Below, piece by piece: positions 1 through 12,536 of a DNA stretch of 64,000 bases (within the stretch, counting starts at the first letter, position 1; the number at the start of each line of letters is the position of its first letter). Under the pieces are notes generated by a model, which was not told where the DNA came from, did not search any database, and saw nothing but the letters and a program-made list of their open reading frames with translations. Both the position numbers and the translations under genes were made by a program. Source of the stretch: Romanomermis culicivorax. Taxonomy: Eukaryota; Nematoda; Enoplea; Mermithida; Mermithidae. The DNA lies in contig CAWUHX010000014.1 in NCBI GenBank assembly GCA_963922205.1, positions 1,994,889 to 2,058,888 on the forward strand. Direction: 5' to 3'.

Positions 1-85
1 TTATATATATACATATAATTTTCATGATTCTATAAATCACAAAATATTACAATATTAGTTAAAAATCTAGACGTCGTTTTTCAAT

Positions 86-3025
86 TTAAAATTTTTCGAT
101 AATTTTATCTTTGTCCAGACTAGTTGGTCGATAAATATTCAGTAAAGCCACTCCAGTTACTCTTTTTTCACCCATGGTATTTCGCAGATAAGTTTTGACT
201 TGTTTCAGGGTTGAAAAACTTCGTTCCACGGTGCAAGTTGTGGCAGGAATTGTGGCGAATAACTGAAAAGAATGAAACATAAGCTTCAATCATAATATGA
301 ATGTGTTTTATTACTTGTAATAAATGAAAAATATTTGGCTCAAAATTTGGGTTGCAGACGGATAAAGTATCCTCAATTGTAGACGGTAAGCTATCTTGAC
401 TAGAAAATTGTGATGCCCACATGCTATATTCAGCTTCAAACTTGCTTCTGGTACAGTCGAGATCTTCTACAAAATCATCGAAAATTCGTTCAACTTTGCT
501 TTTATCTTCTGAAAAAATGCCATTATAAATTCAATGTGGATTGCATATACTTTTTTACCTACCAGGAAAATAAGCTGGTATCAACCATTGCAAATGATAG
601 ATCATGTTTGTTTCTTGATTAAAACGCAATTTCAGATTGTCCTTGACTTCCCGTAAATATGCTTTGTAAATTTCATGATGATACTGCTGTCGAGCACTGG
701 TATATTTCTGTTTGTTGAATGATGGTATTGATTCAGACATGCCATCGATTTTGCCCATAGCTGCGAATAATTTGATAAAATTAAAACTAGAGTAAATTAG
801 ACATTTTAAACTAAAAGGCTAAAAATCTGCTTACCAACAAATGAATCGTCAAAAAAACGGTTAAACTGTTTTTCATCATTCATCGCAAGTTCAACAAATT
901 CAATAAATCGGGATATCTTTGAGTGCATTTCCATAAGATCGATATTTTGCTTCTGTAAGCTTGAACTGATTATGACAAATTGGTCCAAAAATTTTGAAAC
1001 CATTTTTAGCACAAAAATGAATTCAAAAGTACACATATAAGCATTGAACGATGCTGCCTGTAAACATAAATGCTACATTTTTATAGAGACAAAAAAAAGA
1101 TTTACATCAGCATCTTTTGAGATATTTTTAATTTGTTCAAGTGATTCAATAATTGCCGAAAATAGCTCATTGAAACGATCGATTGAATGATGTTTTTCAA
1201 CCCATCTGAAACAAGCATAAATTACATTAAGCTTACTGGGATTGATGTTATTACATACCTCGTAAGGCATAATTTGATCAACTTATCATGTACATATGAT
1301 GGATGGGTTTCGATTATTTTCCGTAAATATTCTTTGCGTTTTGGCGAATTCAAAAAGTAGAAAGGTATTTCCTGGAAAAATAAGAGTAATCAAGCTGCAA
1401 AAGCAGGAAATACAGAAATTACTTGAATTTTAGATATAACAGTGCCGACTGAGGTGACTGAGGATGCTTTACTAAGTGCCAAGTTTAGCTGATGAGATGC
1501 ACAGTGAATATATCTTGCAGTAGGGCATGTTTCTCGTACCACTGATTGCGCACCTTTGATGCAACCTGTACGACATAAAGAACACATATAGATTTAGAAA
1601 AGACACCAGAAAGGTCACAAAATCAGATACCTGACATTGAAGAAGCACCATCATAACATTGTGCCTTCAATTTTGAAAGATGAAGTCCTGTTTCTCGCAA
1701 AAATTTCAATAAAGCAATGGCAATTGATTTTCCAGTCATTTCTGACAAATGACTGAAACCAAGAAAGCATTCTTTAATTTTTTCCTAGGCAATATAGAAA
1801 CATTTACATTAGCATACAGTATGAAGAATTTTAAAGGCCATCTTACTTCATAGATGTAACGTATACTAACGCTCATGATTTCTGTGCCACAGCAATCTGT
1901 GGCTTCATCAGCAATTACAGCGAAAATTCCGGCTTTGTTTGCTTCTTCAACATATGTACTCTAAGAAAAAATATTTGACTCGTGACATGTAAATTCTGAA
2001 AAAATGCAGCTATCACCTGCAGCACACTGGCACAACAATTGATCAAATCATTCTGGATTTCGGGCGAAATATATTGGGCATTTTTTGCAGCATTCATAAA
2101 GTGGTTATGCAAAGCCGAATTTGGATTCTTTTTTAAAATAAATTTTAGAACTTCAACAAAATTTCCATTTTTGTGGTCTGTTTGCGCGTCTAGATCAAAA
2201 TTTTCTCGGTGTCCACGCATTGGAATATTTTGAGAGCCGAACAGAATAATCAGGTCAATGAGTTCAGACAAGCTGAAAAATGCAATTAATATTTGACAAA
2301 ATTATGTTATGCTTAGATTCTCACAATTTTCTGTTCTTTTCGCGGTTTTCTCTATCCTTTCTGTTGCATTGTTGAGCAACATTTTCAGAAGCAGCATTGC
2401 TTGTTTCCAAAAAGCTGGCAGCTTTAGACATGCTAAAGCAATGGTATTCATGCTTTTCATGTTGGGAAAAACTTTCGAGCGCTTTCTGAAGAAAAGAACG
2501 TAAAATGTTTGAAAAATAAATTCAAAAAATTTAAGCTACTTGGTAATTTGTGAAAGGGCGTTTTACAAGCAATCCAAGCTGTTTATTTGATTAAATTCCT
2601 GTTGCAAACAAAGCACACGGAACACAAAAAGCACCACTTTTCAGCTGACTATATTTTAACCAAGAAAACTTTTTTAGCCAATTATTCTGAAAAGATCTTC
2701 TATCATTTCTCTTAGGAAAATGAAAATTTTCTGGCGGCATCCAATGATTTTCGAGTAATTCTTTTTTGACAGCATCAGAAATTTGTTGTTCAATATAATT
2801 TCCAATATCATCTGAAAAATAAAAATTTTATTCTTATACAATGTATCATGTATTTCTCATACTTTTATTGCTCCAACACACATCAGATTCATTGCTTATA
2901 GGATCGTCCGTAGTTGGGGACAATGCTGCATCCACTTCATCCCCTTCAGGTTCGTCTATCATCACACTGCTTGAAGGCATAAAACGGAAAGCATCCAGAG
3001 TCTTCTGACATTTTGCCATTTTAGC
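86..3025 (-). pseudogene. hAT / ZMYM1-like transposase-type gene, 13 exons, one nonsense codon
   Basis: Exons, 5' to 3': 3025-2863 (ATG at 3019), 2811-2540, 2485-2325, 2272-2017, 1960-1847, 1784-1631, 1565-1423, 1371-1259, 1205-1106, 1057-835, 760-563, 508-315, 262-86. All introns are GT-AG, 48-74 bp, and phases agree at every junction, giving 2262 nt (754 codons). Landmarks in order: TTF-type zinc-finger-like region (FCVPCALF), RGHRENF, ADEATD (about residue 300), YDGASSMSG (about 365), HCASHQLNLAL, CLTRWVEKHHSI (about 455), and the hAT dimerisation motif TIPATTCTVERSFS near the C-terminus. Known for the family: DNA-binding plus RNase H-like hAT transposase core, found both in transposons and in domesticated ZMYM-type genes. 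Oddity: an in-frame TAA at 2591-2593 (codon 126) just before QLGLLVKRPF, with every later exon open. No terminal inverted repeats were seen, so autonomous element versus domesticated relic is unresolved. Confidence 0.9.
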
Positions 3026-3029
3026 CTGA

Positions 3030-3382
3030 AAAAAATAGATTATACTCAGGGTTTTTTTCTGTGCACACCTTGATGTGAAAATAAAATCAGTCACTAAGAG
3101 GAATAAAACTGAGAAAAACGTCATGCCAAATTCAGATTAACTATAGTCCCTCATTTTTATTTGAAATATAAATGATTATTCTTTTTATTCAGCATCCTAG
3201 CAGCAGCCAGATATTTGTCAAAAAAATCCGATAAAATTATTATAGAAATCCAATAAAATTATTACAGTAACAACGCACAGCTTTGGATTTGTTTTAGCAA
3301 CAATTAAACCATGACAATTTTTCAACATAATTCATAAATGCTGTAGGGTGCTCAAGCACCCAAGCACCCCCCCTGGCTAAGC
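3030..3382. other. intergenic, no gene seen
   Basis: AT-rich stretch upstream of the hAT-like gene. It contains runs of C and a short GTGCT/AGCAC inverted motif before the tRNA-like sequence. No coding signal was recognised. Confidence 0.4.
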
Positions 3383-3454
3383 CACTGGGTAGTTCAATCG
3401 GAAGAATGCTGCACTATAGTCACAGAGACCCCGGTTCGAATCCCGGTCAAGCAT
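3383..3454 (+). other. tRNA-like relic (possible SINE head)
   Basis: An A-box-like TAGTTCAATCGG is followed by a perfect B-box GGTTCGAATCC at the right spacing. A D-stem (GTTC/GAAT) forms and a T-stem forms with one mismatch. The anticodon stem has two mismatches and the acceptor ends do not pair, so it is unlikely to be a functional tRNA. A tRNA-derived SINE or tRNA pseudogene is the best reading. Confidence 0.5.
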
Positions 3455-3514
3455 TATTTTTCGAACAGTGTTTGGCAATGGTTACGATGGCAACGCATTT
3501 ACCCATTATGTGTC

Positions 3515-3896
3515 AACATGTTTTGTGGGACCGTCGCTACCATTGCACTTGAGACTACTGTCTGGTGGGGCTTTTACTTTTTACTGTGTGCAGGTGTTGT
3601 TTACGATTTTTATGAGGAATTAGGGTAGCCGTGGAATGTGTATTTTAGTGTAGGTTCTAGGGGACCAGCTGCCGTTTGTGCAAATTAATTGGGGCGTCTT
3701 AATTGAGTCAATAGTGGCTACTGGGGTGTGAAAGGATCAAAATAAAGTACTTCACATGATTTTCACAGGAATGTTTGGGTGTGAATCCCAGACACCCTTG
3801 AGACGATAAATTATGAAAATGATATAATATTTAATAGATGACTATCACATACAGTATGCTATATATTTACAGTACTGCGTTAGCAGGTACGTTACA
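3515..3896 (-). mobile_element. truncated LTR, inverted, same family as 41363-42243
   Basis: The reverse complement begins TGTAACGTACC... at 3896, exactly like the starts of the LTRs at 41363 and 44427. Colinear similarity runs about 380 bp, through the ACACCCTTGAG and AACACCTGCACACAGTA segments to near 3515. The U5-side half is missing. It abuts one edge of the protease-homologue duplication. Confidence 0.85.
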
Positions 3897-4286
3897 CTTG
3901 TTTATTTCTTGGCTGAAATATGTGGCTTTTTTGGTCGACTGAAAATGAGTTTAAAGAAACTTTTCATGCAGTAAATATTTCAGATAACTATGTAGAAATT
4001 TTGAATTCAGAAATATTAAAAAATACTAGAATCTTTCAGATGCACGAAACAAAAGTGGTTGTTTGTAGCATAAAAATAGAATCAAGTAATGTTAAGCATA
4101 AATCTATATGTATGTAATATCATGTCCGGTTCAAGTGTGTCAGTTACCATTTCGATGGCTTGTGAGATGTAGTCATTGGTGAGTAGCATTGAAGAGTTTT
4201 GCATATGAATGCGGTTGAAGAAATTTACTTAGAAAACTAACCACTGAAAAACAGAAAATTTTGAAAAGGAACAATTATTAATTAAT

Positions 4287-7200
4287 CTATTCATAGTCAT
4301 TGCCTAATTGTATCAGTTCACGGCGCCATTGCTCACTTTCTTGACGTGAGATTTCTAGGCTTTCATTGATCCATGTCTTGTACGAAGGGGAAATTTTTTC
4401 ATGCAGGTCAATTAATTCTCCATTTTTTTCAACCGTTTTATACTGGAAGCCAACCATTTTGCAATCTCGAGTGCCTCTTTCACAAGCAAAAAGTGGCTTT
4501 CCATCTAATCCCTGCAGTTGAATCAAACAACAGGGCTATATAAAAATCAAATGTATAAGAGACATTTCTCACCCAACTAGAAGCACAATTTTCACATTGG
4601 TAGTGATGTAGACGTTTCGTGCTAATCATTGCCATTTGGTTTTCAGGTGTCATGTCTGTTCCATCTGTATTCGCTTCAATGGCTACAGGTATTTCATACA
4701 AAGGTCCATACAACTCGTTATCTAAATGAATAGAATAAAAAATTATTTGGTTTAGTTATTTTCCAGCTAGATTTATCATCTACAATCAAAACAAATGTAG
4801 CTGAAATTACTTTGATCAGATAATATTACAACTCCCTTTATTTTCACTTGAGCCCAAGAGTCCAATAAACATGGAAAACCTGATGAGAATGGATAGCAAG
4901 TCAACAATTTCTATTTTCAACCTGAAATCACAACTGTAATACAGTCAGTCAGACAACAAAGGCGGCCACTTGCACATTTTATTCATTTTTTTTTCTGAGC
5001 TGTGATATTCCGAAACAGGTACAGAGACCGAAAAATGTCAAAAATATTTAAAAATTCAAAACTTTAGAGTACTTAAGCCATGCGAATGTTTTTTTTTTAA
5101 TGTGGAATAAATGTTTCCACAATATTCAGCACGCAAAACTACTCAAAATAGATATTATTAATTTCAAACTTGTCATACTTCAATGGAACAGAAAGTCAAA
5201 TGTTTTAGAAACTGTGTCCCAATGCAATATAGTACACTGTCTTTGATGCTTGAATTTTTTTATAGAAGACTTAAAAGCACAGTATTCTAATAAGCTACTG
5301 TTGGTCGCACGGTTACATTAGCTAGAATCAACTGACACTCAAATTCCATGGGCAGGGTGGATATTTTTTTCTCAGTCAGTAGACACTCGATTTCCGTACA
5401 TTTCATGATATATTAAAGATTTTCAAGGAATGAACCTACTAAAAGTGGAATATGATGGGTTCAAACAGAAGGCTGTCCGAATTTAGTATCCCCAAAACCC
5501 CTAGAAGAACATGTAAATTATTCATTCAAAAATTCATCACATGATATTATATAAATCTGTTTGAAAGTACTCTATTTTCGGTTACTGTCTGCATTACAAT
5601 TCTGGATTCAATGCAATTTTTCCTTAGGATCATTTTTTAAGATGCTGTCTAACTCAGTGGTTATGCAGATCAATCAAAATTCAAACCAAAGCATTCTAGT
5701 TCTTCATCGAGACTAGTCCTGTATATTTTATAGGAGGGCATGGATTAGACCTTTCATTCTCAACACAAAATAAAGTTTCATTTCAGCACATTTCCTCTCA
5801 GACAAAATGATTGATGAAGAAAAAACTTTTTTCAGATTGCTGCTGTGTGATAAATAAAGGAGAAGGCGTTGATAGTTATGGTTAGCATGAAGCTTTGAAA
5901 CAAGTTTACATGACATGGACAGACAAAGTCCAAAATTCCTGAAGCAAATATTGTCCGATGGAAATCAAATAGAAGGTTCAGCATATTCTTCAAATGCTCA
6001 CCGTTCCTGTCAAATGTTGCAAAAAGGAACTCCAAATTTGGCTGATAGGTTGTATCGATAGTCAGTGGGATTGGTTGAACATATTTGTTGAACTTGATAG
6101 GATTCATCAGCTCAACTAAGGCAATGTTGTTGATGCTGCTTGTGTGACCTTTGAATTCTTCTTTATCAGAAAATTCACGGTGGATTAGAATTTTGTGAAC
6201 AAATTGTTGTTGTAGCCTTTCTTTAGCCTTGCCAACATACAGGAAGTTTAAACCAGCGGACACTGAGCTTCGTGGATAGGTTGGCCTGAAATCAGCTCAG
6301 TTAGAACACTTATGACTAATCAATAATTCATAACCTATAGTCAAAAAAAAGTTACCAAAAATTTTCATCATGTCAGCTCACCCTTGGATTAGATACTGAA
6401 TAATCCGATTTGTTTCAATTTTTTTGGATAATACTCTCATTAGGAATGAACACTTGATAATCAGCAAGAGAATCTAATGATGACTTTTTTCTCTTTGCAG
6501 ATATTCTGTAACGCAAACATTTTAAATAAGTGAATCTTGGTATATTCAAAGAATGAATTTTTTCAATTGATCTAGGTGATTCCTCATTTTCCTGATTAAA
6601 TAAATATTCCAGGCATGGAATGCATGTTCAGTGAACATTGTATCATCCCAAAGTTTTCAAGAAAAAATATCTTACAATTTAACTGCACATGTTGCAGTAG
6701 TCAATGCATAGCTCGTTTCTCCTGCATTCGCATAGCGCCATATGTCAGAAATATCGATCAAAACACCATTGCATATGTCCCTTTCAGACTTAATATGTAT
6801 CATCCAAGGCATAGAATGCATCGTCGACTTCAAGGCATCCACATTTGGAATGAATTCTTTGAAAGCCAGGTCTTTGATTTCTTCTTCATAATGTCCGAAC
6901 TTAGTTGGATAACCCATAGGCAAAGGGATTCGATTGATCCGGAATGACATTACTGATCCATTAAGATATTGTTCCTGAATAGTTCGGACAGTCCACATAA
7001 TTGCCTTGCCATCGATTAACACCATCACGTTGATTTTTGATTCATCAGAAGCATTCAACCTGGAACAGAAGTTTCGATGTCATCAAAATTCCCAATAAAG
7101 AACAGCATGAAAGACAAACATACAGCATTTAATTAGACTGTTTGTTCACTGAGTAAAGTGTTTAAACTTACATTACTCAAATATTATTATATTCTCAAAA

Positions 7201-8598
7201 AGAATAAATTAATTTTTTTCTTATTTCGGTTGCTCCAGTCCAACCTCAACAAAGATCTCAATTTCTAAAGTCACCCTTAATGAGAATCTTTATCAATGAT
7301 AGTGTCTAAGTTGAACAGCCTGCACAGCATGAAATTTGAGCCCATCTTGACTCTTTGAGCAACTTAGCAATCGATGTCAAATGTTTTCTGGTGAGCTGTA
7401 AGGATTTATAACAGACATTAGAGTGCTGAATTTTACCGAATCTTTGAACCTTGAACATAAAATAACATTAAAACTGGAAGAGTTTTCTGTTTGTTTATGT
7501 TCAACTAAGACCAGTTCTGGGTTGGTTGAAAATTGCACTGTATTCATTTTAAAATGTTTGATCCAGAAGTAAGGGTTTTGACAAACATAGCTGTACTAGA
7601 GGTCATGAAACTGATTCCAATGATTTTGAAATATCTGAAAAGTCTGATCCTTGAGGAGTCTATTTCATGAATGAACAAATCATTGGATTGGGATAACAAG
7701 CCTTTCATAGTTAAAATAAAAGTTTTGATGAGACCTCGCCGCATCAACTATTTCAAAATGAATAGAGGAAAAGTGTTCTGAGGATTATAAGAAGTAGTCA
7801 TGTAAGTTTTCATGCATAGAAATATCTGATACAGCGGCATGAGCAATCTAAAATTAGGATTTTATGTTCTGTTAATCATTGCACTTCCTGGCCTAATTCA
7901 TCTAGCTCCATTGGCCTTCTCACAAGGATAAGAGCTAAATCAGAATAAATTAATTTGACATACCTCAATCATCAGGATGGGTATGAAATTATGCCTCTTC
8001 ACTCTTCCATGAGAAAATGAGAACCATTTTCTATTTCATTAAAATAATTGAACATGGAATCACAATGTGAACTTTATTTCACACTTCTGCAGGACTTTAG
8101 AAGAACTATATAGTAGTATGCTGAAGCTTTCAACACACCTTAACTTACCATGACATGCTTATAATGAAAAAACACTTGGAGCTATTTTTGTTGTGGTTAA
8201 CTGACATGGAAGTTTTTTGTGCAGTTTCAATACAAGCCTTTCGTGAAAAGCATCAAGAAAAAAACAGTTTATCAAAAGTGTGAGACATATATCTAGTAGT
8301 AGGTGCCGTAGTTTTGAGGTTGCTAACTTATAATATCAGTTACTACATTGAGTAACCTATCATCATCCACAATGACATTATCAGTAATACTACGTTTACC
8401 TCAGCTGTGATAGACAATTTGCCGAAAAGCTGCAAGTATCATAGGCGATGGCATCTACTGACGATAAGTAGCCCAAACAATGAACGAGCGCTGATTCTTC
8501 AATTGAAGCACTGACCTTCCATACAGTTGACACTGGTTGATGGCTTTTTGGTTTCCTTGTTGCTGATACATTATTGGCTATAGAATTGCAGATATTTC
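4287..8598 (-). CDS. S1 serine protease homologue with PAN-like domain, triad lost (copy 1)
   Basis: Recognised exons on minus: 8598-8400 (PAN-like, cysteine-rich), 7059-6676, 6505-6382, 6285-5910, 4721-4573, 4511-4287; N-terminal exons and probably one internal exon are missing from the model. The PAN-like exon ends in phase 2, matching the 7059 exon. S1 landmarks: CNGVLI then LTTATC where LTAAHC is usual (His to Thr); NNIALVEL where DIAL is usual (Asp to Asn); GLDGKP where GDSGGP is usual (Ser to Asp); C-terminal YKTWINESL. The GLDGKP exon starts exactly at the first Gly, the same intron position as in the gene at 58981-60877. The family includes inactive secreted homologues acting as regulators or binding proteins. 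Exon 6505-6382 is 124 nt and needs a 1-2 nt frame change to join its neighbours, so this gene may also be damaged. Confidence 0.72.
7060..8399 (-). other. long intron of the protease-homologue gene
   Basis: Non-coding AT-rich stretch between the PAN-like exon and the first S1 exon. It is conserved in sequence with 54333-55968 of copy 2 apart from the MITE there. No other gene was seen. Confidence 0.6.
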
Positions 8599-8841
8599 CT
8601 GAAACTAAATAGTCTGTTCAGTTTTTCTAGCTGCAATGGCCATGAACATATAGGTATGAGCTTGCAAAAATCATAGGACTATAAATCTGCAGATTGTGCC
8701 CCATTTTCACTGGATTGCTTTTTCTGAACCTTCAATTCCCACTAATCGTCAAAACTAAATATGTTTTATCACATTAATAGTTCAAGCTCATATCATCAAT
8801 ACTCATTATGAAGTGAAATTATCCTTTTTTTGTGACTGGAA

Positions 8842-9645
8842 ATTAGAGTGCGGGACAATAAGTGCGGACATTAGAGCTCAGAAACACTAGATACACTAGA
8901 TCAGAGAGAAATAGACAACCCAAAAATAAAATAATTTGAAAAATAACTATATTTCGGCTCAAAAATGCTTTCTTGAAATTTTTTAGCAGTTCAGGTCCCA
9001 CTGTTTTTCCACCATTGAACATTTTTCCAGTTTTTCTTCGTTTTATTCACTTTTCTCTTTTTTATTTCACTTTTCTTACTTTATTTTGCTTATTGATCGC
9101 TTTGTTTTCAGTTTTTTGTGTTCTCCTTTGTTCTTTCAAATCTCATATTTCGTCCACTCTCTCATTACTCATATTCTGTTTACATTTTTTATTCAGTCGC
9201 TCATATGGAATTTACCTCTAATTCATTTAAAAAGCCTTTTGTTAGTAGATAAATGGGGGAATCAATACTTGTTCGAGTCGTTAGTAAAACGATTGGGTAT
9301 GCAAATTTCTCATACAAAAGTTGAGAAAGACACGAAAAATCGCAAATATTTGACCTTTGAATCTGTGAATCAAATTATTCAAGTCATTTTGAATCAAATT
9401 ATTCATTTTGTTATTTTCAAATAATTCTTGAATTTTGAACTCACACTCAGAATGACACATGCCGTTTCTTGACAACATTTGGAATAAAAATACTTTCTTA
9501 ATATTTTTTTCATGTTCGAAAACAATTCAAAATTTGCGCTCATCGCAGATCAGGGAATGTTGGCTCCAAAAAATCAGTTTTTCCACATCGACCTTACATG
9601 TTTTATCACATTAATAGTTCAAGCTAAGGCGTGTGTCATTCTGAG
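8842..9645. mobile_element. foldback element, left arm and spacer only
   Basis: Starts ATTAGAGTGCGGGACAATA and matches the left arm and spacer of the complete element at 56412-57750. Only the first bases of the right arm (GTGCAAGTTAAAAATTC) remain before a short palindrome and satellite begin. The 28-bp sequence starting ATGTTTTATCACATTAATAG occurs both before the arm (8761) and after the spacer (about 9598). Confidence 0.7.
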
Positions 9646-9663
9646 TGCAAGTTAAAAATTCTA

Positions 9664-9785
9664 GAGGTAGTAAATACTGAAATAAATATACTGAAATTAA
9701 TAAAAATTCACTTATTTCATTTTATTTCAGTATTTACTACCTACTAATATTAGGTAGTAAATACTGAAATAAAAATACTGAAATT
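9664..9785. repeat. short palindromic repeat at the satellite edge
   Basis: AGGTAGTAAATACTGAAATA occurs near 9664, in inverted orientation near 9725-9747, and again directly near 9754. It forms a hairpin exactly where the duplicated segment meets satellite DNA. Confidence 0.7.
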
Positions 9786-11300
9786 CTTGATTTTTCCTCG
9801 TTTTTTAAACTGAAACTTTCTGCATTTTTTGGAAAAAAAAAATCATTAGATGTTCGGCATGCTTTTTTGTAAAAATTCTCAAGTAAAATTGAAATTTTTG
9901 GCATTTTTTCTGAAAAATTTTGACATTTTCCACATTTTTTCCGAAAAAAACTGAAAATTTTGCGAAAATTTCCGGTATTTTTACATATTTTGTGCTAAAA
10001 ATCCTAGAATTTGAAAAAATTCTACACTTCGGCCATTTTATTCTAATTGTTTATTCCAAAGAAGTTTCATTTGCATTAATTTTATTTAAAAAAAATTTGC
10101 ATAAGCAAAAATTGTAAAAAAATCGAAAGTTTTTGTCATTTTTCCAAAAAAAATAAAATTTTCGGCAATTTTTCGTAAGGATTCAGAAATTTTGGGAATT
10201 TTGTGGGAAATATTTTAACATTTTTCACTTTTTTCCGGAAAGACTGAAATTTTGGAAAAATTTTCGGATGTTTTTTTGAGAAAATTTCTGATTTGAAAAG
10301 TTTCGAGATTTTTTCTTTAAAATCCTACGATTTGAAGAATTCTACATTTGAGCCATTTTTGCAAAAAAATAGACTTTTTCTCATTTTTCCAAGAAAAAAT
10401 CTAAAATTTTCGAAATTTTTTCGAAAAGATTTAGAAATTTTGGGCATTTTTTCCGAAAAGGACTAAAATTTTGCGAAAATTTGGGGTATTTTTAAACTGT
10501 AAAATTTTCCAGATTTTTCGATAGAAATCCTAGAATTTGAAAAAATTCTACATTTCATTATAATTGTTTATCTCAAAGAAGTTTCATTTGCGTTTGCAAA
10601 AAAATGTTCAAAACGTATTTTTCCAAGAAAATTCAAAAAATTTTCGGAATTTTTTCGAAAAAATTGTCAAATTTGGGCATTTCTCGGAGGAAATTGAAAA
10701 ATTTTTCTACATTTTTTTGCAAAAAAATCCAACTTTCTGCTTTTTTTCGCATAAAAAATTGAAAAAGTTTCGGCACTTTTTCGAAATAAATTTCAACATT
10801 CTCAAAAAAATTGTGAAATTTTCGGATTTTTTTCCGAAAAAAAATTCTAAAGTTGTCAAAAAATTCTAAAATTTTTAGAATTTTTTTTCGGAAAAAATTC
10901 CAAAATTTTCGTCATTTTTTCCCAAAAAATTCCCACTTTCCGCTATTTTTCGCATAAAAAATTCAAAAACTTTCTGCACTTATTCGAGAAATTCAAAGAT
11001 TTGCAGCATTTTTCAAAAAATTGTAATTATTTATTTACTGGTCATTTTAGGTTCATTAATTTTTTTTTGAAAAGCGCAAAATTTCGTAAAATAGTGCAAA
11101 ATTTTATAAGAAAATTGTAAGAAATGCAAAAATTTCCAAAAAAATGAGCCAAAATGCACAATTTTTTAGAGAAATCGAGAAAAACGCAAAATTTGGAGAG
11201 AAATCAACAAAAATGCAAATTTTCACGAAAAAAAATTGATGAAGACTAAAAATTCTGCAAAAATTATGGAAATATCCGATAGGAAAATTGTAAAAAAAGG
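9786..11300. repeat. degenerate A/T satellite, block 1
   Basis: Monotonous repeats around TTTTCGGCATTTTTTCGAAA with a loose period of about 30-40 bp. The part 9794-10150 matches 24230-24590 almost base for base, and 10600-10760 matches 15690-15850, so it is the same satellite family as the large array. No coding signal. Confidence 0.85.
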
Positions 11301-12000
11301 CGAAAATTTCGATGTTCAAGCTGAATTTGAGAATCAAATTTTGATTTTAAAACATTTTTCAGGCTCAAATTTCAATTTTTGATTGTTATAATGAAATTTC
11401 GATGTCTGATTTACAAAATCAAAATTTAAATTTTAATGTGATTTTCAGAATCAAATTTTGATTTTAAGAATAAATTTTATGATCAAATTTTAATTTTTGA
11501 TTTTAAAATTTAAAATTTCGATGTTATCCTCGAATTTTTTGCAAAAAACTAAAAGATCCACATTATTAAAGAACCATTTTTAATTGCGTTTTTCAGGCTT
11601 AAATTCTGACTTTTTAATTTCAAGATAAATTTGTGATTTTTTCACAATAAAAGTAAAATTTGAGTAAAATTTCGATTTTTAATGTGATATTTTATCATCA
11701 AAATTTTGATTCTTATTATCAAATTCAGAATTTTCAGAATTTTAAAAATCAAATTTTGAATTTCAATTTGATTTTCAGAATGATTTTTTGATTTTTAATT
11801 GATTTTTAGGCTCAAATTTTGATTTTCAAAGTGACTATGCGAATGAGTTTTTGTTTTTCATTGTGATTTTCAGTATCAAAATTTTGATTTTTAAAATCAA
11901 ATTTTGAATTTTTGGAATCGGATTTTAAAATTTAATGTGATTTTTTGAATTCATTTTTTTTATCTTGGGAATCAAAATTTTGATCTGATCCTCAAATTTT
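11300..12000. repeat. variant satellite, TCAAATTTTGATTTT type
   Basis: A distinct block of near-palindromic TCAAATTTTGATTTT and GATTTTCAGAATCAAATT repeats of about 25-30 bp. It differs from the CGGCATTTTT type on both sides. Confidence 0.7.
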
Positions 12001-12536
12001 ATGAAAAACTTCAAAAAAATCCACATTTTTTTTTAGAAATTTGAAAAAAAAACATCAATACTAAATTACAAGAGAAATATTGTTTGAGAGACCCTGTCGC
12101 AATTTTCGTGTATAGCAAAATTTTCTCCATTTTTCGCAAAAAAAAGTCGAAAATTTTTGACATTTTCAAAAAAAAACATTCTAAAATTTTTGGCATTTTT
12201 CGGAGAAAAATCTAAACTTTTCGCAATTTAAAAAAAAATCTATTTTATGCATTTTTTCCAAAAAATTCTAATTTTTCGTTATTTTTGCCACAAAAACTCC
12301 TGTTCGCAATTCTTTAGAATTTTTTTTTGTTGAAATTTCCGACATTTCCTCCGAAAAAATTGCAAACATTCTCGGCATTTTTGTCGAAAAAATTTAAATT
12401 TCTGCCATTTTTTTCCTACAAATTGTCCGCACTCTTTCGAAAAAATTCTAATTTTTGGTTATTTTGCTGAAAAATATGTATATTTCGGCATTTTTTCGAA
12501 AGAAAAGTGCAAATTTTTTTGAATTTTTGCAAAATG
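12001..12536. repeat. A/T satellite, CGGCATTTTT type
   Basis: Returns to the TTTTCGGCATTTTTTCG pattern up to the edge of unique sequence before the mariner relic. Confidence 0.75.

Larger units (their letters stand above)
3897..9650. repeat. segmental duplication copy 1 (partner 51190-57205)
   Basis: Colinear high similarity with 51190-57205, including exons, introns and a foldback arm. It starts at the shared TTTCTTGGCTGAAATATGTGG and ends near GTGCAAGTTAAAAATTC. Copy 1 has the LTR fragment at its left edge and lacks the MITE found in copy 2. Confidence 0.9.

Noticed and set aside
2560-2610. Tiny intron hiding the TAA at 2591
   Set aside because: The only GT...AG option is 31 bp and shifts the frame away from LGLLVKRPF, so a true nonsense codon fits better.
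3383-3454. Functional tRNA gene
   Set aside because: The acceptor ends do not pair and the anticodon stem has mismatches, despite good A and B boxes.
8973-9424. Hydrophobic open frames 8973-9424, 56497-56848 and 57313-57525
   Set aside because: They lie on the arms of the foldback element and are copies or mirror images of one low-complexity sequence.
9786-12536. Many 60-180-codon open frames rich in Lys, Phe and Asn in the satellite (also 15000-35000)
   Set aside because: They track the CGGCATTTTT repeats, appear on both strands at once, and have no splice pattern or domain.
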